Shown here: one piece after another, positions 23,963 to 35,224 of the stretch
How positions within the stretch are numbered: the first letter of the stretch is position 1
Layout: each line of letters begins with the position of its first letter
Source of the DNA: Meghimatium bilineatum
Taxonomy: Eukaryota > Mollusca > Gastropoda > Stylommatophora > Philomycidae
Assembly: GCA_034231615.1 (NCBI GenBank)
Contig: CM067298.1
Span: 58,680,883 to 58,744,882 of the forward strand
Reading direction: 5' to 3'
Length of the DNA stretch: 64,000 nt
Program-made: the position numbers and the translations under genes
The notes under the pieces: generated by a model
The model's input: the letters and a program-made list of their open reading frames with translations, nothing else
Told to the model about the DNA's origin: nothing
The model's database searches: none

Positions 23963-24214
23963 CACATCTTTATCTGTACTGTAGCTGGCAAGCTCACTAA
24001 ACAGATATCTCCGATTAAATTAACCGTTTTGTTTTTTTGGCAACATTGTCTGCTGGTGACCTTTACTGCTCGTACTATAACAAACTTGGAATGAAGCTGC
24101 ACATTTCGTTCACAATTCAGAAAAAAGTGGGTAGGCACATGATATTTGATTGAATAAAAAATTGTTGTATAACAGTTTTACGTGAAACAATTCTCAGAAT
24201 TGATGTTTTGAACA

Positions 24215-24475
24215 TGGCGGAACACCTCGTGCAAGATAGATGTGAAGGACAAACTGTTTCGGCGTAGAATAAGTACACATTCACTGCCTGACGACAGATA
24301 GGAAGGCTGTCACAGGCTAGGGCAGTCCACCCGAAATGTCAAGGCATGTCGAAATCAGATGTGCTGGGCCTGCAAGGCACATAACGGTGGCACAATGTAA
24401 CTACGCTCCTGGCGGAAATCACATGAATATCTGTGCTGATTACAATGGAGCGAACGCAAAACAAACAAACAAGAT
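24215..24475 (+). repeat. Dispersed repeat with a CAAA tail
   Basis: Second copy of the 14160-14427 sequence (AGGCTGTCACAGGCTAGGGC, ACAATGGAGCGAACGCAAAA, then CAAA units). Confidence 0.65.
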
Positions 24476-24604
24476 TAAATGTTTTTCTTGTCTCTGCTGC
24501 TAACTTTATTTATGTTTAGAATAATGCCTGTGTGTTATTGGCACAGAAAGGGAAATAACACTTACCACATGTCGTAAGAGGTAATAAAGAGGTTTAGAAT
24601 AATG

Positions 24605-25120
24605 CCTCGCCCGTGTGTTACCAGGGCCCAAAAGGGGAGTAAAGAATAGCAACACTGTTTACCTTCCACGCATGTCGTAAAAGGCGACTAAGGAGATTAT
24701 GGGATGGAGTTGGTATTGCACTGGATCTGTTGTTGCTGGTTGTTGATTTCCTGGTGGGAGAAATCCATTTTGTTTATATTCGTTATGGTTTTTTGTTCTT
24801 AACTGTTTTTGTTGTCTTGATAAAGATCCCAATTGGACCACCACGTTGACAATTGTATTTGTTCTTTTTTAAAGAAATTTTTTTATATTGTTATTTTATA
24901 TATTTTATTATTTTATATTGATAGTTTTCTAGTAACCTATTTACTTTATTTGCATTTACCCATATAGGGTCAGTGACCAAAGCCATGCTGAAGTCGGATG
25001 TGTCCGACCGAAAGGTGCAGATATAGCAGTAATGCTGTAAACCATGACACAACACATTCCGTTCTCCGGACTGCATCCTGCTAATCTGCATGAGTTTGAG
25101 AAAGAACGCAGAAGAAGAAT
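24605..25120 (+). mobile_element. SINE-like family 1 copy split by foreign sequence
   Basis: The 5' half (24605-24715, GCCCGTGTGTTACCAGGGCC to GGATGGAGTTGGTA) and the 3' half (24958-25120, CATATAGGGTCAGTGACCAA to GCAGAAGAAGAA) are separated by about 240 bp of unrelated AT-rich sequence. Confidence 0.75.
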
Positions 25121-25679
25121 ACTGCCTGTGTGTTATTGGCACCAGAAAGGGAAATAACACTTGTCACATGTCGTAAGAAGGTACTAAGGAGGTATGAGCT
25201 ATTTCATCCAATGATCTTCTCTGAGCTGAAGTCTGCTGAAAACCCATTCCTGTACCTCTGGGAGAAAATTAACCCTTTTATCTGCAGGATGCTTTGAGAG
25301 TGCAAGAAAATCATGACAAAATCTCATCTAGAAATAATATGTCCATTTTGTAGCATTGCAACCCACAGGTACATTGAGTACAGCAGTCATCTGGTGCTTG
25401 CATAAACTGTGGAAAACCGTAGATAATAACAATAACAATAAGACCCAAAAACATTTAGATCGTAGGGGTGCCACACTGGTTACATCAGTAAAAGAACGCT
25501 CTCCAAATATCTCTATCCATAGCCACTTGGAGGGGTGTAGACAAAATCATGCCCAGACCATTCCTTGATGTTGTCAATCCAGGATTTTCTTTAGTATAAA
25601 GGTAAGGCAGATCCCATAACAGTGACCTGCCGTCGGAGATAAAGATAACTTTTTGTTTGCTAAGCTGCAGCAACTACAG

Positions 25680-25890
25680 TATTAGATGGGATGGCCAGTT
25701 TCCTTCCTTGCTGTGTTTACCTTCCCCAACTCATGCGTCAGGTATCCATTTACAGCTGGGTCAACTGGAGGAGCGTCAGGAGATAAATCTAGCCCCGATT
25801 GTTTTGTCCAGATGTTGTTTGGAACCCGGCACTGGCACGCTGTAATCCAGTAAGCAAGCTCACTATCAGCTAGGCTACCGCGTTTCTCTT
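25680..25890 (+). repeat. Dispersed repeat, copy A
   Basis: GGCCAGTTTCCTTCCTTGCT and GGCACGCTGTAATCCAGTAA recur at 36260-36560. Confidence 0.6.
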
Positions 25891-26007
25891 TAGTATAACC
25901 TCATAAAGAATGCCAGATAAACACCACCCTAGCAGGTTTTTATCATCTTTGAACTGAATAAACCCAGTTTAAAAGTATTTTTGAAATACTTTTTTTCTTT
26001 TTAATAG

Positions 26008-26289
26008 AAAGGTTTTTACAAGAAGATTGATGCCATCATTGGCGGTTTCCTGTTGGCAAGTATTAACACAAACGGAACTAGCAATGGTACAAGTAGCATC
26101 GACATTGAGCATGCTCACAATGGTGAATTTTCATAAGCGACAGTAGCCAGTTGGCATATCACTAACGGATCCTCTGTTGCTGTGACATTGTCTAAATTTG
26201 CATTGGGCTCTAACATTGAAAATAACGTAGAAAATAAAGAATTTAAAAACGAGAATACAGATGGCAGAAGCAAGGTCAACTGCAAAGTG
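26008..26289 (+). pseudogene. DNMT1: DNMT1 exon with an in-frame stop: N-terminal region
   Basis: This 282-bp exon (94 codons, phase 0 at both ends) has a TTAATAG acceptor and a GTAAGA donor. It starts KGFYKKIDAIIGG, like the DNMT1 segment after the DMAP1-binding helices. Codon 43 is TAA (26134-26136). The frame then stays open for 51 more codons, rich in Asn, Glu and Lys, up to the donor and joins the next exon in frame. The open frame on both sides argues that the TAA arose inside a real exon and does not mark the end of a gene. Confidence 0.75.
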
Positions 26290-26320
26290 GTAAGATAAAT
26301 GTTTTATTTTTGTGTTTATT

Positions 26321-26836
26321 TTTCTTCTGCGTTCGTACTCAAACTCCTAAAGTTTAGCAGGATGTAGTTCGGAGAATGGAATGCATTTGGTCATGGTTTA
26401 CAGCTTAGCTGTGATGTCTGCGCCTTTCAGCCTAACACATCAGATTTAAGAATGGATTCTGGGTCACTATGACGGGAAGGGACAGCTAACTCCACACCAA
26501 AACCTCCTTAGTTGACTCTTATGACATGATTGGCAGATAACAGTGTTTCTAATATGGTACATTGCCTTTTTCAGCATTCATTCCTAAAGTCCTGCTGGTT
26601 AGCAGGACATTGTCTGGAGAGGCGAATAAATTGTGAGATGGTTTACAGCTAGGCTGTATTATCTGCGCCTTCCAGCTCGGCACGTTTGACTTCAGCATGG
26701 TTTTTGGGTCACTATGACCTATGGAATGGGACTGCCAACTCTCTCTCACACACACATGACCCCCTTCCCCCCATCCATGCATGGAAGATTATTAATGCTA
26801 TTCTTTGTTTTCTTTTTGGGAAAGGCAACACGTGTG
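26321..26836 (-). mobile_element. Two SINE-like family 1 copies in direct order
   Basis: The copies at 26321-26560 and 26568-26836 lie head to tail. They begin just after the donor of the DNMT1 exon that contains the TAA stop. Confidence 0.8.
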
Positions 26837-27508
26837 TACATTTAACACACTGTGTACAAGATCTAGGAGTATTAGTCTAAAAAATGTACTCAGTGACCAC
26901 ACCAAGAGAATTGTGTTCATACAGGCCCATATCTGCCCAAACCACTGTCTGGCACATGCAGGTCAGTATCTGCCAAAATCATTGGTTTTTAAATTCAGGT
27001 CTGTAGTTGCCCAAACTGTGGTCTATTTTGCACATACATATCCGTATCTGCCCAAACCGCTGTGGTATGCATATCTATAGCAGCCCACACCACTGTCTGG
27101 TTTGCACATGCAGATGCTGAACGCAGAAGAAGAAGCTTTTTCAGAGGCTCATAGCTTTCTTCTTGTCTTTACTTACGTACAGTGTGCAGTTCTGTAAAAT
27201 ATTTTGTGTTTTCTGGAACTTGTCCAAAAGGGTACATATCAGTGACACCAACTCCAAACTTCCCGTACATATGTTAGAGTATTTTCTCAATCTAAACATA
27301 GTTTGTTCCTTTCTTCCAAGCTTGTATATAGCATTGTCCTTTTGGCTGCCATGGATGAGGTGAGCTCCATTCCATGTTAATGGATCTTTTGATGATGGAC
27401 TTCATTTTCAGAATTAAAAATTGTTTCTTTATAACAATTACTACAAAATATGTAAAAATAATCCTACCTTGAAATTGTTTTATATACTATATTACTTTAT
27501 GTCATCAG

Positions 27509-27689
27509 GATATCGCGGAGACACAGAATGGTAACCAACTATTTAACGGCGTAGGGGAAGTTGATCTGATTGGAGCAGAGATTGACACTAACGGAGCAGA
27601 CAATGGGGATGAAGATGACTTTTCACCACCGGTTAAAAAATTAAAAGAATTAAAAGGAGGTAGAAAATCCGTAGAGACACCCACTCGAA
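27509..27689 (+). CDS. DNMT1: DNMT1 exon: acidic linker
   Basis: The exon runs from a CATCAG acceptor to a GTAAGT donor (181 bp, phase 0 in, phase 1 out). It encodes a low-complexity acidic stretch (GADNGDEDDF) followed by basic patches (PPVKKLKELKGGRK), as expected for the disordered region before the PCNA-binding box. It is assigned by phase continuity and by the unmistakable exon that follows. Confidence 0.7.
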
Positions 27690-27769
27690 GTAAGTATAGA
27701 GGATTAATTTATTAAATTAATTTTTTAACGAATTTGTTCTCATAAGTTGTAGGAGAAATGGTTATCGTT

Positions 27770-27935
27770 TCTTCTTTTTCGGCGTTTATTTTCAAACTTC
27801 CACTGGGTCACTCTTGTAGCAGGACAATGGTCCTACTAGATTTCCAACACGATGTAGTTCAGAGAATGGAAATAAGCTGTGTCGCCTTTTTATGTGTTCC
27901 AATGGCCCGACACATTTGTCTTTGGCAGTTTGTCT
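27770..27935 (-). mobile_element. SINE-like family 2 copy
   Basis: It lies about 80 bp after the DNMT1 acidic-linker exon; landmarks are GGACAATGGTCCTACTAGAT and GGCCCGACACATTTGTCTTT. Confidence 0.8.
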
Positions 27936-28369
27936 TGGTTCCAAGAAATTTACAGGCCATTGCGCTCGGGTGTTGCTGGAGCCCAAAAGAGGAGCAAAGA
28001 ATAACAACACTTAAATTGTTGCAGGATGTTTGTACAAAATGTTTGATCCTGTGTACAGTGATGTGGTTTCTCTCCTACTTAATCACCCCTTTCCCCGGGC
28101 GCCTGAGGAAAAAAAATACACAAAAACGCTCCACCTTATCTGAGTTATTTTGACACAAATACGGCATAAAATTATGTTTTGTTATATCATTAACTTACCT
28201 TATGCTGTACGCTGTTCTTGCAAGTCAAAATACCAAAAAATTGGTTTCTGGGGTAACCATATTTAGTGTAAATCCTAAAGTATCGAGCTACTGGGTTCTA
28301 AGGGTAAGCATGGCATCTGGGTCACTTTGACCCCATATGAGATGGGACAACCAACTCCTAAGTGTTTAA

Positions 28370-29289
28370 CCTTTAGAGCCCTGGCTTAAAATTACAAAAC
28401 TTCCCCCAGGGCCTGACTTATTTTTTGGAAAATTTTCGTTATTGATGGTGGGTGTTTTGAAAACGGCATAACTTTTTTGTTTTAAAAGATATCAAAAAAA
28501 TTTTTGCACATCTAAATAAAGGAGTGAATAGTGAATATTATCGTGTTTTTTTTGTTGTTGTATGTGTGATATGACAGTTGTGAGCACGTTTTGAAGTTGA
28601 AAATTCTGGCGAAAAACGCAAAACGTCATTTTCAAAATCGCAAATATATCTTCGTGACGATCCTAATACATGAGCAATGTGTGGCAACATTGATAAAATC
28701 CTCATAAATACCTATACTTATTGTATATGTATTGTTTTATATCAAAACTAATATAATATGAACTAAAAAGACTAATAAAACGTGAAGAAATTGCATATAA
28801 CGTCCGTCCGGTCAACACTAGGTCTATGCCGACACGCAGCGTAATTATTGTCCATGCACACATGTGTCACCCCTGATACATATTATTTTTGTGCTTTTTA
28901 ATGAATACACACACATTCTTATCAAATAACAACATATTAAACACAAAAAACAACAATTAGAACATGTAGTCACGATCACTTACCCATGCCACGCGGTACT
29001 CAATTTGATAGTAAAATACGGCCGAAAATGGCTAAAGTCGCTCTAGAAATGCGTTGACAAATTCAACCGGCTTTCTCTCTCTTACAATCGTAATGAGTAA
29101 AGGAATTTGACCTTTAAACTGTGACGTATTCCTAGCTTCGTGTTGCGGGAATTCTATGTTATATAAGCTTTAACTTCGTGAAGTTCCGTGCTCGGGAATG
29201 GAGCGATATCGTATGTTGCGTGATTGCGACCACAGGCACTACGGGATGCACACGCAAGGCGCAATGTTGCGACCGTAGGGGCCTAAAGG
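28370..29289. mobile_element. piggyBac-type MITE, copy 1 (920 bp)
   Basis: The element is bounded by TTAA on both sides (28366-28369, 29290-29293). Its ends are inverted (CCTTTAGAGCCC at the start, GGGGCCTAAAGG at the end), as expected of a TTAA-targeting piggyBac family. No transposase frame is present. It sits in a DNMT1 intron beside a truncated SINE-like piece. Confidence 0.82.
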
Positions 29290-29299
29290 TTAATCACTT

Positions 29300-29926
29300 T
29301 TTTTAAATATTGTTTATTTCCAGACTAATGTAATATGGACTGAACAAACTAATCAAACGTGAATAAATCACATACAATGTCCGCTCGTTTAAGACTATGG
29401 ACATACAATGTTTTTATTTTAAATGCTGACACGTGGCACCTCTGATACATATTGTTTTTGTGTTTTCAATGAATAAACGAACATTCTATAACATAACAAC
29501 AACTAAAACATAAAAACAGCAATTAAAACATGTAGATATCACTTTCTATGACGATCACTTGCCAATGCTACACTACATTTGATCACTTGCCAATGCTACA
29601 CTACATTTGATCACTTGCCAATGCTACACTACATTTGATAGTAAAATATGTGGTTGAAAATGGACAAATTCATTTCAGAAATCTGTTGTCAAAAATTAGC
29701 CGGCTTTTTCCTTCTTGCAATCGTAATGTGTAAAGGAATTTGACCTTTAGGCTGTGACATATTTCTTTCTAGCTTCGTGTGGCGGGAATTCTACATCATA
29801 TAAGCTTTACTTCGTGTGATTCCGTGCTGATGATTTGGGGCATAGCAATGGGGGTGAATGGAGACGCCTACCGACCCAAGTTACATAATGACATCGGGGC
29901 TATAACCACCTATAGAGCCTGTAAGG
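29300..29926. mobile_element. piggyBac-type MITE, copy 2, left end missing
   Basis: This is related to the second half of copy 1 and ends in GAGCCTGTAAGGTTAA (TTAA at 29927). The left end is absent and the copy directly abuts copy 1. A 28-bp unit (TGATCACTTGCCAATGCTAC and following) is repeated three times at 29551-29640. Confidence 0.72.
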
Positions 29927-29990
29927 TTAATTAGGTGTAATTGCTTAGTGGCATCAGAAAATATGTATATGTTTTATCTATACTCTACAG

Positions 29991-30072
29991 CACCTGCTCG
30001 GACTTCAGGTCGTCTCGCCTCTAAGACTCCTGATGACAAACAGCCCACAATTATGTCATTGTTTTCTGGAAG
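29991..30072 (+). CDS. DNMT1: DNMT1 exon: PCNA-binding (PIP) box
   Basis: This 82-bp exon lies between CTACAG and GTGAGT. It encodes TPARTSGRLASKTPDDKQ followed by PTIMSLFSGR. The segment QPTIMSLF fits the PIP-box pattern Q-x-x-I-x-x-x-F and aligns with the vertebrate DNMT1 motif QTTITSHF, which docks the enzyme on PCNA at replication forks. Its phase (1 in, 2 out) matches both neighbours. Confidence 0.88.
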
Positions 30073-30249
30073 GTGAGTTACTTGAACGTACATGATTATT
30101 ATTGACTTTCTTTACTGCCAAAACATGTTTGCATTAGTTTGATTAAAAAAATTCAAGTAAATAGAAAACTGCAGTAAAATTGTGCACCAATTGGTAAATA
30201 AATATATTTAAAAAAATTAAATAGCAGTTTACGTGGAACAATCACTGTT

Positions 30250-30475
30250 TGATTTTGTGGTTCCTATTCTGTTTGATTGATTGATTTTGTGGTTCCTATT
30301 CTGTGTTTGATTGATTGATTTGGTGGTTCCTATTCTTTGATTGATTGATTTGGTGGTTCTTATTCTGTGTTTGATTGATTGATTTGGTGGTTCCTATTCT
30401 GTGTTTGTTTGATTGATTTGGTGGTTCCTATTCTGTGTTTGTTTGATTGATTTGGTAGTTCCTATTCTATCAAAT
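30250..30475 (+). repeat. Minisatellite, about 30 bp, about 7 units
   Basis: Unit TTTGATTGATTTGGTGGTTC CTATTCTGTG in a DNMT1 intron just after the PIP-box exon. Confidence 0.9.
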
Positions 30476-31139
30476 ATTTTCACTTGATCAGGGTGTACTT
30501 TACCCTTTTGTTTGCTTTCAGTAATTTTTTTTCACAAGGTCACAAAAATAGATATAATCAGTAATGAGACAATCAGACGGCAGGTGGGTATAACACGAGT
30601 GCGGAACTTCATCAGAAAACAGCAGGTCAAATGGTTCTGACATGCTACTAGTTACTAATACCATCCGAAAAGTGACGTTGTTTAAATACAGTGGGCTTAA
30701 AGTTAGAGAGGCACCCATGAAAATATGGACAGCATAAATAGAAGAGGTTTTTAAAACAACTTGTTTTTAGAAAGTTCCTGTATATCAGGGCTCCATTGAG
30801 GCAGCAAGAAATTAAGGTTATATGAAAATATAAATGATTGGGATATATTATGAATAGCATTAATTGAGTTACATTCTTCCCAAAATGCAGTATTACTTAT
30901 GAGCACTAAACTTCCTCACAATTCTGAGCAAGTTGACATGATGCCGCCATGGGCACCTCTAAAGACTCTGAAATGTCTCTCGTCAGTTGTTATCTTTGCC
31001 TTGTTACCAGCAACTATGCCTTCCATTACTAGTTTTCTCATGCTATTACGTCTCTTTATATAACCAAAATAAACTTCAGCTTTCATGTTGTGATGTTGTT
31101 CAAGATTCGACCCTTATCTACATTTAATGTTCTTTACAT

Positions 31140-31285
31140 TGATTTGTCTTTCTCTGTGCATGGACCAAGAAGACGATGGACCAGCGACATCGAAGAATGT
31201 ATGCACATGTCTCTGGCCAATGCAGTCCTGCTTGCCCAGGATAGAGAAGCGCTCAGAGTATCCACGATGAACACATCGTTCTGAG
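31140..31285 (+). mobile_element. LINE 3'-end fragment
   Basis: The frame reads GPRRRWTSDIEECMHMSLAN AVLLAQDREALRVS, matching the LINE ending GRP-TRW-DDIEE--GMSL-NA--LAQDR. It lies in the DNMT1 intron before the 31425 exon. Confidence 0.7.
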
Positions 31286-31424
31286 AAGAATATCTCACTT
31301 GATAAATACTATGCTTGCTCTGTCCAGATGTAATTTAGCTTGACTGCTTTTGCATTGATATTTTATTATTGATATTACTTGTTTGAAACTACTTTCTACG
31401 GAAACATTCATAATTTCCAAGCAG

Positions 31425-31583
31425 GCCCAAGTTGGAACCAAAGAAAGGTCAAGAAATAGTTGCTAATGATGTTCAAGCCAAGATGACTGAATGTGACAAG
31501 TGTCCTGATGAGAGCGATGATAAGGAAAACAGTCCCAAGAGGGCCAAACTAGAAGATGAAAATAATATCAACCAACAAGAAAG
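31425..31583 (+). CDS. DNMT1: DNMT1 exon: charged linker with NLS-like patch
   Basis: This 159-bp exon (GCAG acceptor, GTAAGC donor) encodes a Lys/Asp/Glu-rich segment including TECDKCPDESDDKENSPKRA. PKRAK looks like a nuclear localisation patch. It bridges the PIP box and the RFTS domain, in phase with both. Confidence 0.8.
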
Positions 31584-31884
31584 GTAAGCTGATTTTTAAA
31601 TTAATTACAATCTGGCATATGACTCGGCATAGATTATGTTAACTGCATGTAGAGTGCCTGGTCTCGCCAGTGACATACCAGAACAACCACCATGCAACAA
31701 CAAATCCCTAGTAGATAACGTGTATGTCGTGAATAGTATTATTTTTCTCGAATAATAATAAATGCTTCCTTTTGGGAAAAACATAAACCTATAAGCCCCC
31801 TTAACACAACCATGCTTATACTCACCGGTATCACCTTAGTTGAGGAAGACCTGTACTTTTGTCAGAAAATCTCAATTTATCAGT

Positions 31885-32245
31885 GGAATGTCGAGCTATC
31901 TGCTTGCAGCTAAAGGTATTATTTCATCATCATGTGTCAAGAGCTATCTGCTCGCAGCTATAGGTATTATTTCATCATCATCATGTGTCAAGAGCTATCT
32001 GCTCGCAGCTATAGGTATTATTTCATCATCATCATGTGTCAAGAGCTATCTGCTCGCAGCTATAGGTATTATTTCATCATCATCATGTGTCAAGAGCTAT
32101 CTGCTCGCAGCTATAGGTATTATTTCATCATCATCATGTGTCAAGAGCTATCTGCTCGCAGCTATAGGTATTATTTCATCATCATCATGTGTCAAGAGCT
32201 ATCTGCTCGCAGCTATAGGTATTATTTCATCATCATCATCTGTTT
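31885..32245 (+). repeat. Minisatellite, 51 bp, about 7 units
   Basis: Unit with GTCAAGAGCTATCTGCTCGC and AGCTATAGGTATTATTTCAT, nearly identical between copies. As 51 is a multiple of 3, two plus frames stay open for more than 110 codons. It ends about 60 bp before an RFTS exon. Confidence 0.93.
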
Positions 32246-32303
32246 GTTTCCCCTCCCACTTGTAATCTTTTACTTCATGTTATGAACTGTTTCTTATTTA
32301 CAG

Positions 32304-32421
32304 AAATTCCACAGTGTTGACTTTAAGTCATACGAAAGCTCTCCCAGAAAGATGTAATGAATGTTTGAAGTACATGGACGATCAGGAACTGAAGTTATTT
32401 CCTGGTGATTCTGAAGATGCT
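32304..32421 (+). CDS. DNMT1: DNMT1 exon: start of RFTS domain
   Basis: This 118-bp exon follows TTTACAG and ends before GTAAGT. It encodes RCNECLKYMDDQELKLFPG, which aligns with the vertebrate DNMT1 segment ECTECGQYLDDPDLK. The two cysteines (C-x-x-C) correspond to zinc ligands of the replication-foci targeting sequence. It begins about 60 bp after the 51-bp minisatellite. Confidence 0.92.
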
Positions 32422-32821
32422 GTAAGTTGTGTTGCTCATTTGTTTGTATCTGTGGTCAGTTAAGAAAAATTTGTCTCTTCCTTTTTTTCCTTGCATCGTT
32501 CCTTGAAGGATCATTGTAGCAAGGTTAGAAGGTAAGTCACGTCCATAAAGTATTTTTTTTTCCATTGTGCACACATTAGGCCTGCTGTCCACTAGAAGCG
32601 ACTTTTGTGTAAACGAGAGACGGATCTGAATGTAAAGAATGCTACAGAACAGTGTCCTTTGTAAGTGACTGTGAGCGACCAATTTCTTACTTTTCCAAAG
32701 GCCATGGTTTCGTAACACGCTTTGCATTTGGCTCAGTTATGGGTGTACTCTAGTAATTGCTTGATCTCATTGCTTTCATTAGATGGCAGGCCTTACTTAA
32801 GCTAAAATGATTATTTGTAGT

Positions 32822-33077
32822 CGGGCAAGTGTTGCCGGACTCAAAAGGGGAACAGAGAGTACCAACACTAAGGCCTGCCATGCATGTTTTATGAAGTGAC
32901 TAAGAGGATTTTGTGAGTTGAATTTACTGTTTCATAAACGATCCAATGTTATACTGAAGTTGGATGTGCTGGGCTGACGGGCACAGATATTGTAGTCAAG
33001 CTGCAAACTATGGTACAACTCATTCCATCCTCTGAACTGCAGCCTGTTATATGCAGGAGTTTAGAACAAGCTCAGAA
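32822..33077 (+). mobile_element. SINE-like family 1 copy, diverged
   Basis: It reads CAAGTGTTGCCGGACTCAAA AGGGG, then TGCATGTTTTATGAAGTGAC and TATGCAGGAGTTTAGAACAA. Confidence 0.75.
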
Positions 33078-33338
33078 AAAATTGTGTAGTTGTGACATAC
33101 AGTCTTCTTCTTCTTTCGAACTCTGGTAACCAACACAAAAGTGCATGTGATTTCCGCCGGGAAGCATGAAGTACGTTGTAGTACTAATTTACGGCATAAC
33201 TGAGTTATTTGCACCTTGGAAGGTCCTGCACATCCGATTTCGGCATGTACCATGCAGTGAATTTTTCATTTTCTCTCTTAATTAATAATTGCATCCCTAG
33301 AATTCCTGAAAACTGTCTCTAATTTTTTACTTGGTATA

Positions 33339-33432
33339 TGCTGAAGTTGGATGTGTCAGGCCGAAAGGTGCAGTCAATCTGTAAACCATGACAACATTCT
33401 TTTCTCCAGAGTACATGCTACTAATCTGCAGT
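33339..33432 (+). mobile_element. SINE-like family 1 fragment
   Basis: 3' half only: TGCTGAAGTTGGATGTGTCA GGCCGAAAGG to CTACTAATCTGCAG. Confidence 0.72.
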
Positions 33433-33439
33433 TCACTTG

Positions 33440-33735
33440 CTATTATATTTCTGTTGGCCTATGTGTATTTGACGCCAACAGGAACATCTCACGGCAGTGG
33501 TGAGACATCACAAAACTTGTGTGGTTTGGCCATGAGGCATGATTTCCTTTCCAAAATTATCTTGCAGGGAACAGCTGATGGTTGATGAAGAAGAGGTGGT
33601 AAGAGGAAAGTATGGATTGATAATATTAAAGACTGGACAAGATTAAGATTCTTCACCTAAACAAAGAACAGAGAGGCATGGCAAAATTTTTCTGTTGACA
33701 TTTCAAGAGTGGCACCGCTATATTTCAAGAGTCTC
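33440..33735 (+). mobile_element. LINE 3'-end fragment
   Basis: Broken frames read MRHDFLSKIILQGTADG and RKVWIDNIKDWTRLRF, then NREAWQNFSVDISRVAPL. It belongs to the same family as the 4500 fragment. Confidence 0.72.
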
Positions 33736-33775
33736 AACTCTACGACCCTGAAGGGTTATGGATATGATCATGATG

Positions 33776-34003
33776 TGTATTGCCAGGTCTGAAAAAGGGA
33801 TCAAAGAAATAACACTGCCACTTACCATGCATAGTGTAAGTGGTGACCAAGGATGTTTTGGTATGGACTGACTTCCTCATTCAATAAGTTGTTTTTGACC
33901 AAAAATGTCATGCGGAAGTTTGATGTGTTGGGCGAAAAATGCATGGATAGTGTAGCTTTAAACCATGATGTGATATATTTCATCTAGTAATTTAAAAACG
34001 AAT
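33776..34003 (+). mobile_element. SINE-like family 1 copy, strongly diverged
   Basis: The order is intact (TTGCCAGGTCTGAAAAAGGG, TTACCATGCATAGTGTAAGT, TTTAAACCATGATGTGATAT) but many bases have changed. Confidence 0.62.
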
Positions 34004-34111
34004 CCCGAAGATTGATGTTTATAGCTAATTTTGTCTCTCATACACATAATAGATCTATTGTAATGTCTGTAGCGGGAAATGTCAGGCTAATGTTGGTTTT
34101 ACTATTTCTAG

Positions 34112-34221
34112 GTTGAAGAGTTCATTGCCCTCACTGATCCAAAGTTGTCATTGTTTACTGGTAACGAAGACTTTGATAAAATAACGGAAGACCGGCCACA
34201 ACATAAAATCACAAACTTCAG
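34112..34221 (+). CDS. DNMT1: DNMT1 exon: RFTS domain, second part
   Basis: This 110-bp exon (TTTCTAG acceptor, GTAAGT donor) encodes ALTDPKLSLFTGNEDF and then RPQHKITNF, matching the RFTS segment with LPQHKLTCF in vertebrates. It is phase 0 in and 2 out, in frame with both neighbours. Confidence 0.92.
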
Positions 34222-34307
34222 GTAAGTCTCCCTCTTTTTTTTTGAACGTTCAAAAATTATTTGTCTCCTTCCTCGTTCTCCTATCGGAGTCAGAAGCTGA
34301 TATCTTC

Positions 34308-34667
34308 TTTTTTCAGCGTTCATTTTAACTCATGCTGGTTCTCTCTTATAGCAGGACAATTAAATCCTACAAGATTTCCAGCAGGGTGTAGTCCAGAAAA
34401 TGAAAATGCATTGTGTCACCGTTTTATTTGCGCCAATGGCAGACACATCCCGTCTTCGGCGGAGGACACACATTAAGAAAGCTAACAGAAAGCATAGCAA
34501 ACTACCGAAGATGGATGTGTTGGGCCATTGGTGCAAATAAAATGGCGACAACACAATTGAATTCTCCATTTTCATATCCATTCTCTGGACTACATCCTTC
34601 TGGAAATCTAGTAGGACCATTGTCCTAACAAGAGAGATTCAATAGGAATTTGAGAATGAACGTTGAA
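34308..34667. mobile_element. Two SINE-like family 2 copies in inverted orientation
   Basis: A minus copy (34308-34463) and a plus copy (34497-34667) face each other across about 33 bp, forming an imperfect inverted repeat in the DNMT1 intron after the second RFTS exon. A transcript through it could fold into a long hairpin. Confidence 0.82.
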
Positions 34668-34970
34668 GAAGAAAGCATAATAATACAAGCATTACTCTAG
34701 AACCCACAGGAAACGAGAAATAACAAGTATTATCTAGAGGAAAGAAATAGATGCAGAGACGCAAAAGTAGTTTGGTGTGGTAGAGCATGGAAAGAACTGG
34801 AAGCAAGCTAAAAATAGGACAAGATAGAGGAGTTTGTTTAAGACCTATATTCCATGAGGGTCAAATAGTTGTATAGCCAGATAGATAGACATAATAGATG
34901 ATTGATTGATTATTTGATTGATAGATTCATCTGCATGCACTTTAATCTTTAAAACTGTGTTCCCTTCCAG

Positions 34971-35089
34971 TGTTTACAATAAGAACACACACTTGTGTGC
35001 ATTTGACACCTGCCTGATTGAATGTAACAAGTATCTGTACTTCAGCGGAGTCTTGAAACCCATATTTGAAGAGGATGCCAGTCCAGAAG
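34971..35089 (+). CDS. DNMT1: DNMT1 exon: RFTS domain, third part
   Basis: This 119-bp exon after CTTCCAG encodes VYNKNTHLCAFDTCLIECNK and then YLYFSGVLKPIFEEDASPEG. It aligns with the vertebrate RFTS stretch VYCKHGHLCPIDTGLIEKN followed by the acidic DDPS loop. The donor is GTATGG. Confidence 0.92.
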
Positions 35090-35224
35090 GTATGGATGTG
35101 AAGTTAGGTTGTTTGTATAGTTTCTGTAAAAGATGCCAGCAGCAAATAACTTCCATATTTTTTCTGTTATTAGTTCTTCAGTGTAACATTTTTCTTCTAT
35201 CGATTGTGTTTTCTCTGCTGTTAC

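Noticed and set aside
31840-32285. Frames of 141 and 117 codons
   Set aside because: They are products of the 51-bp minisatellite in an intron, not a gene.
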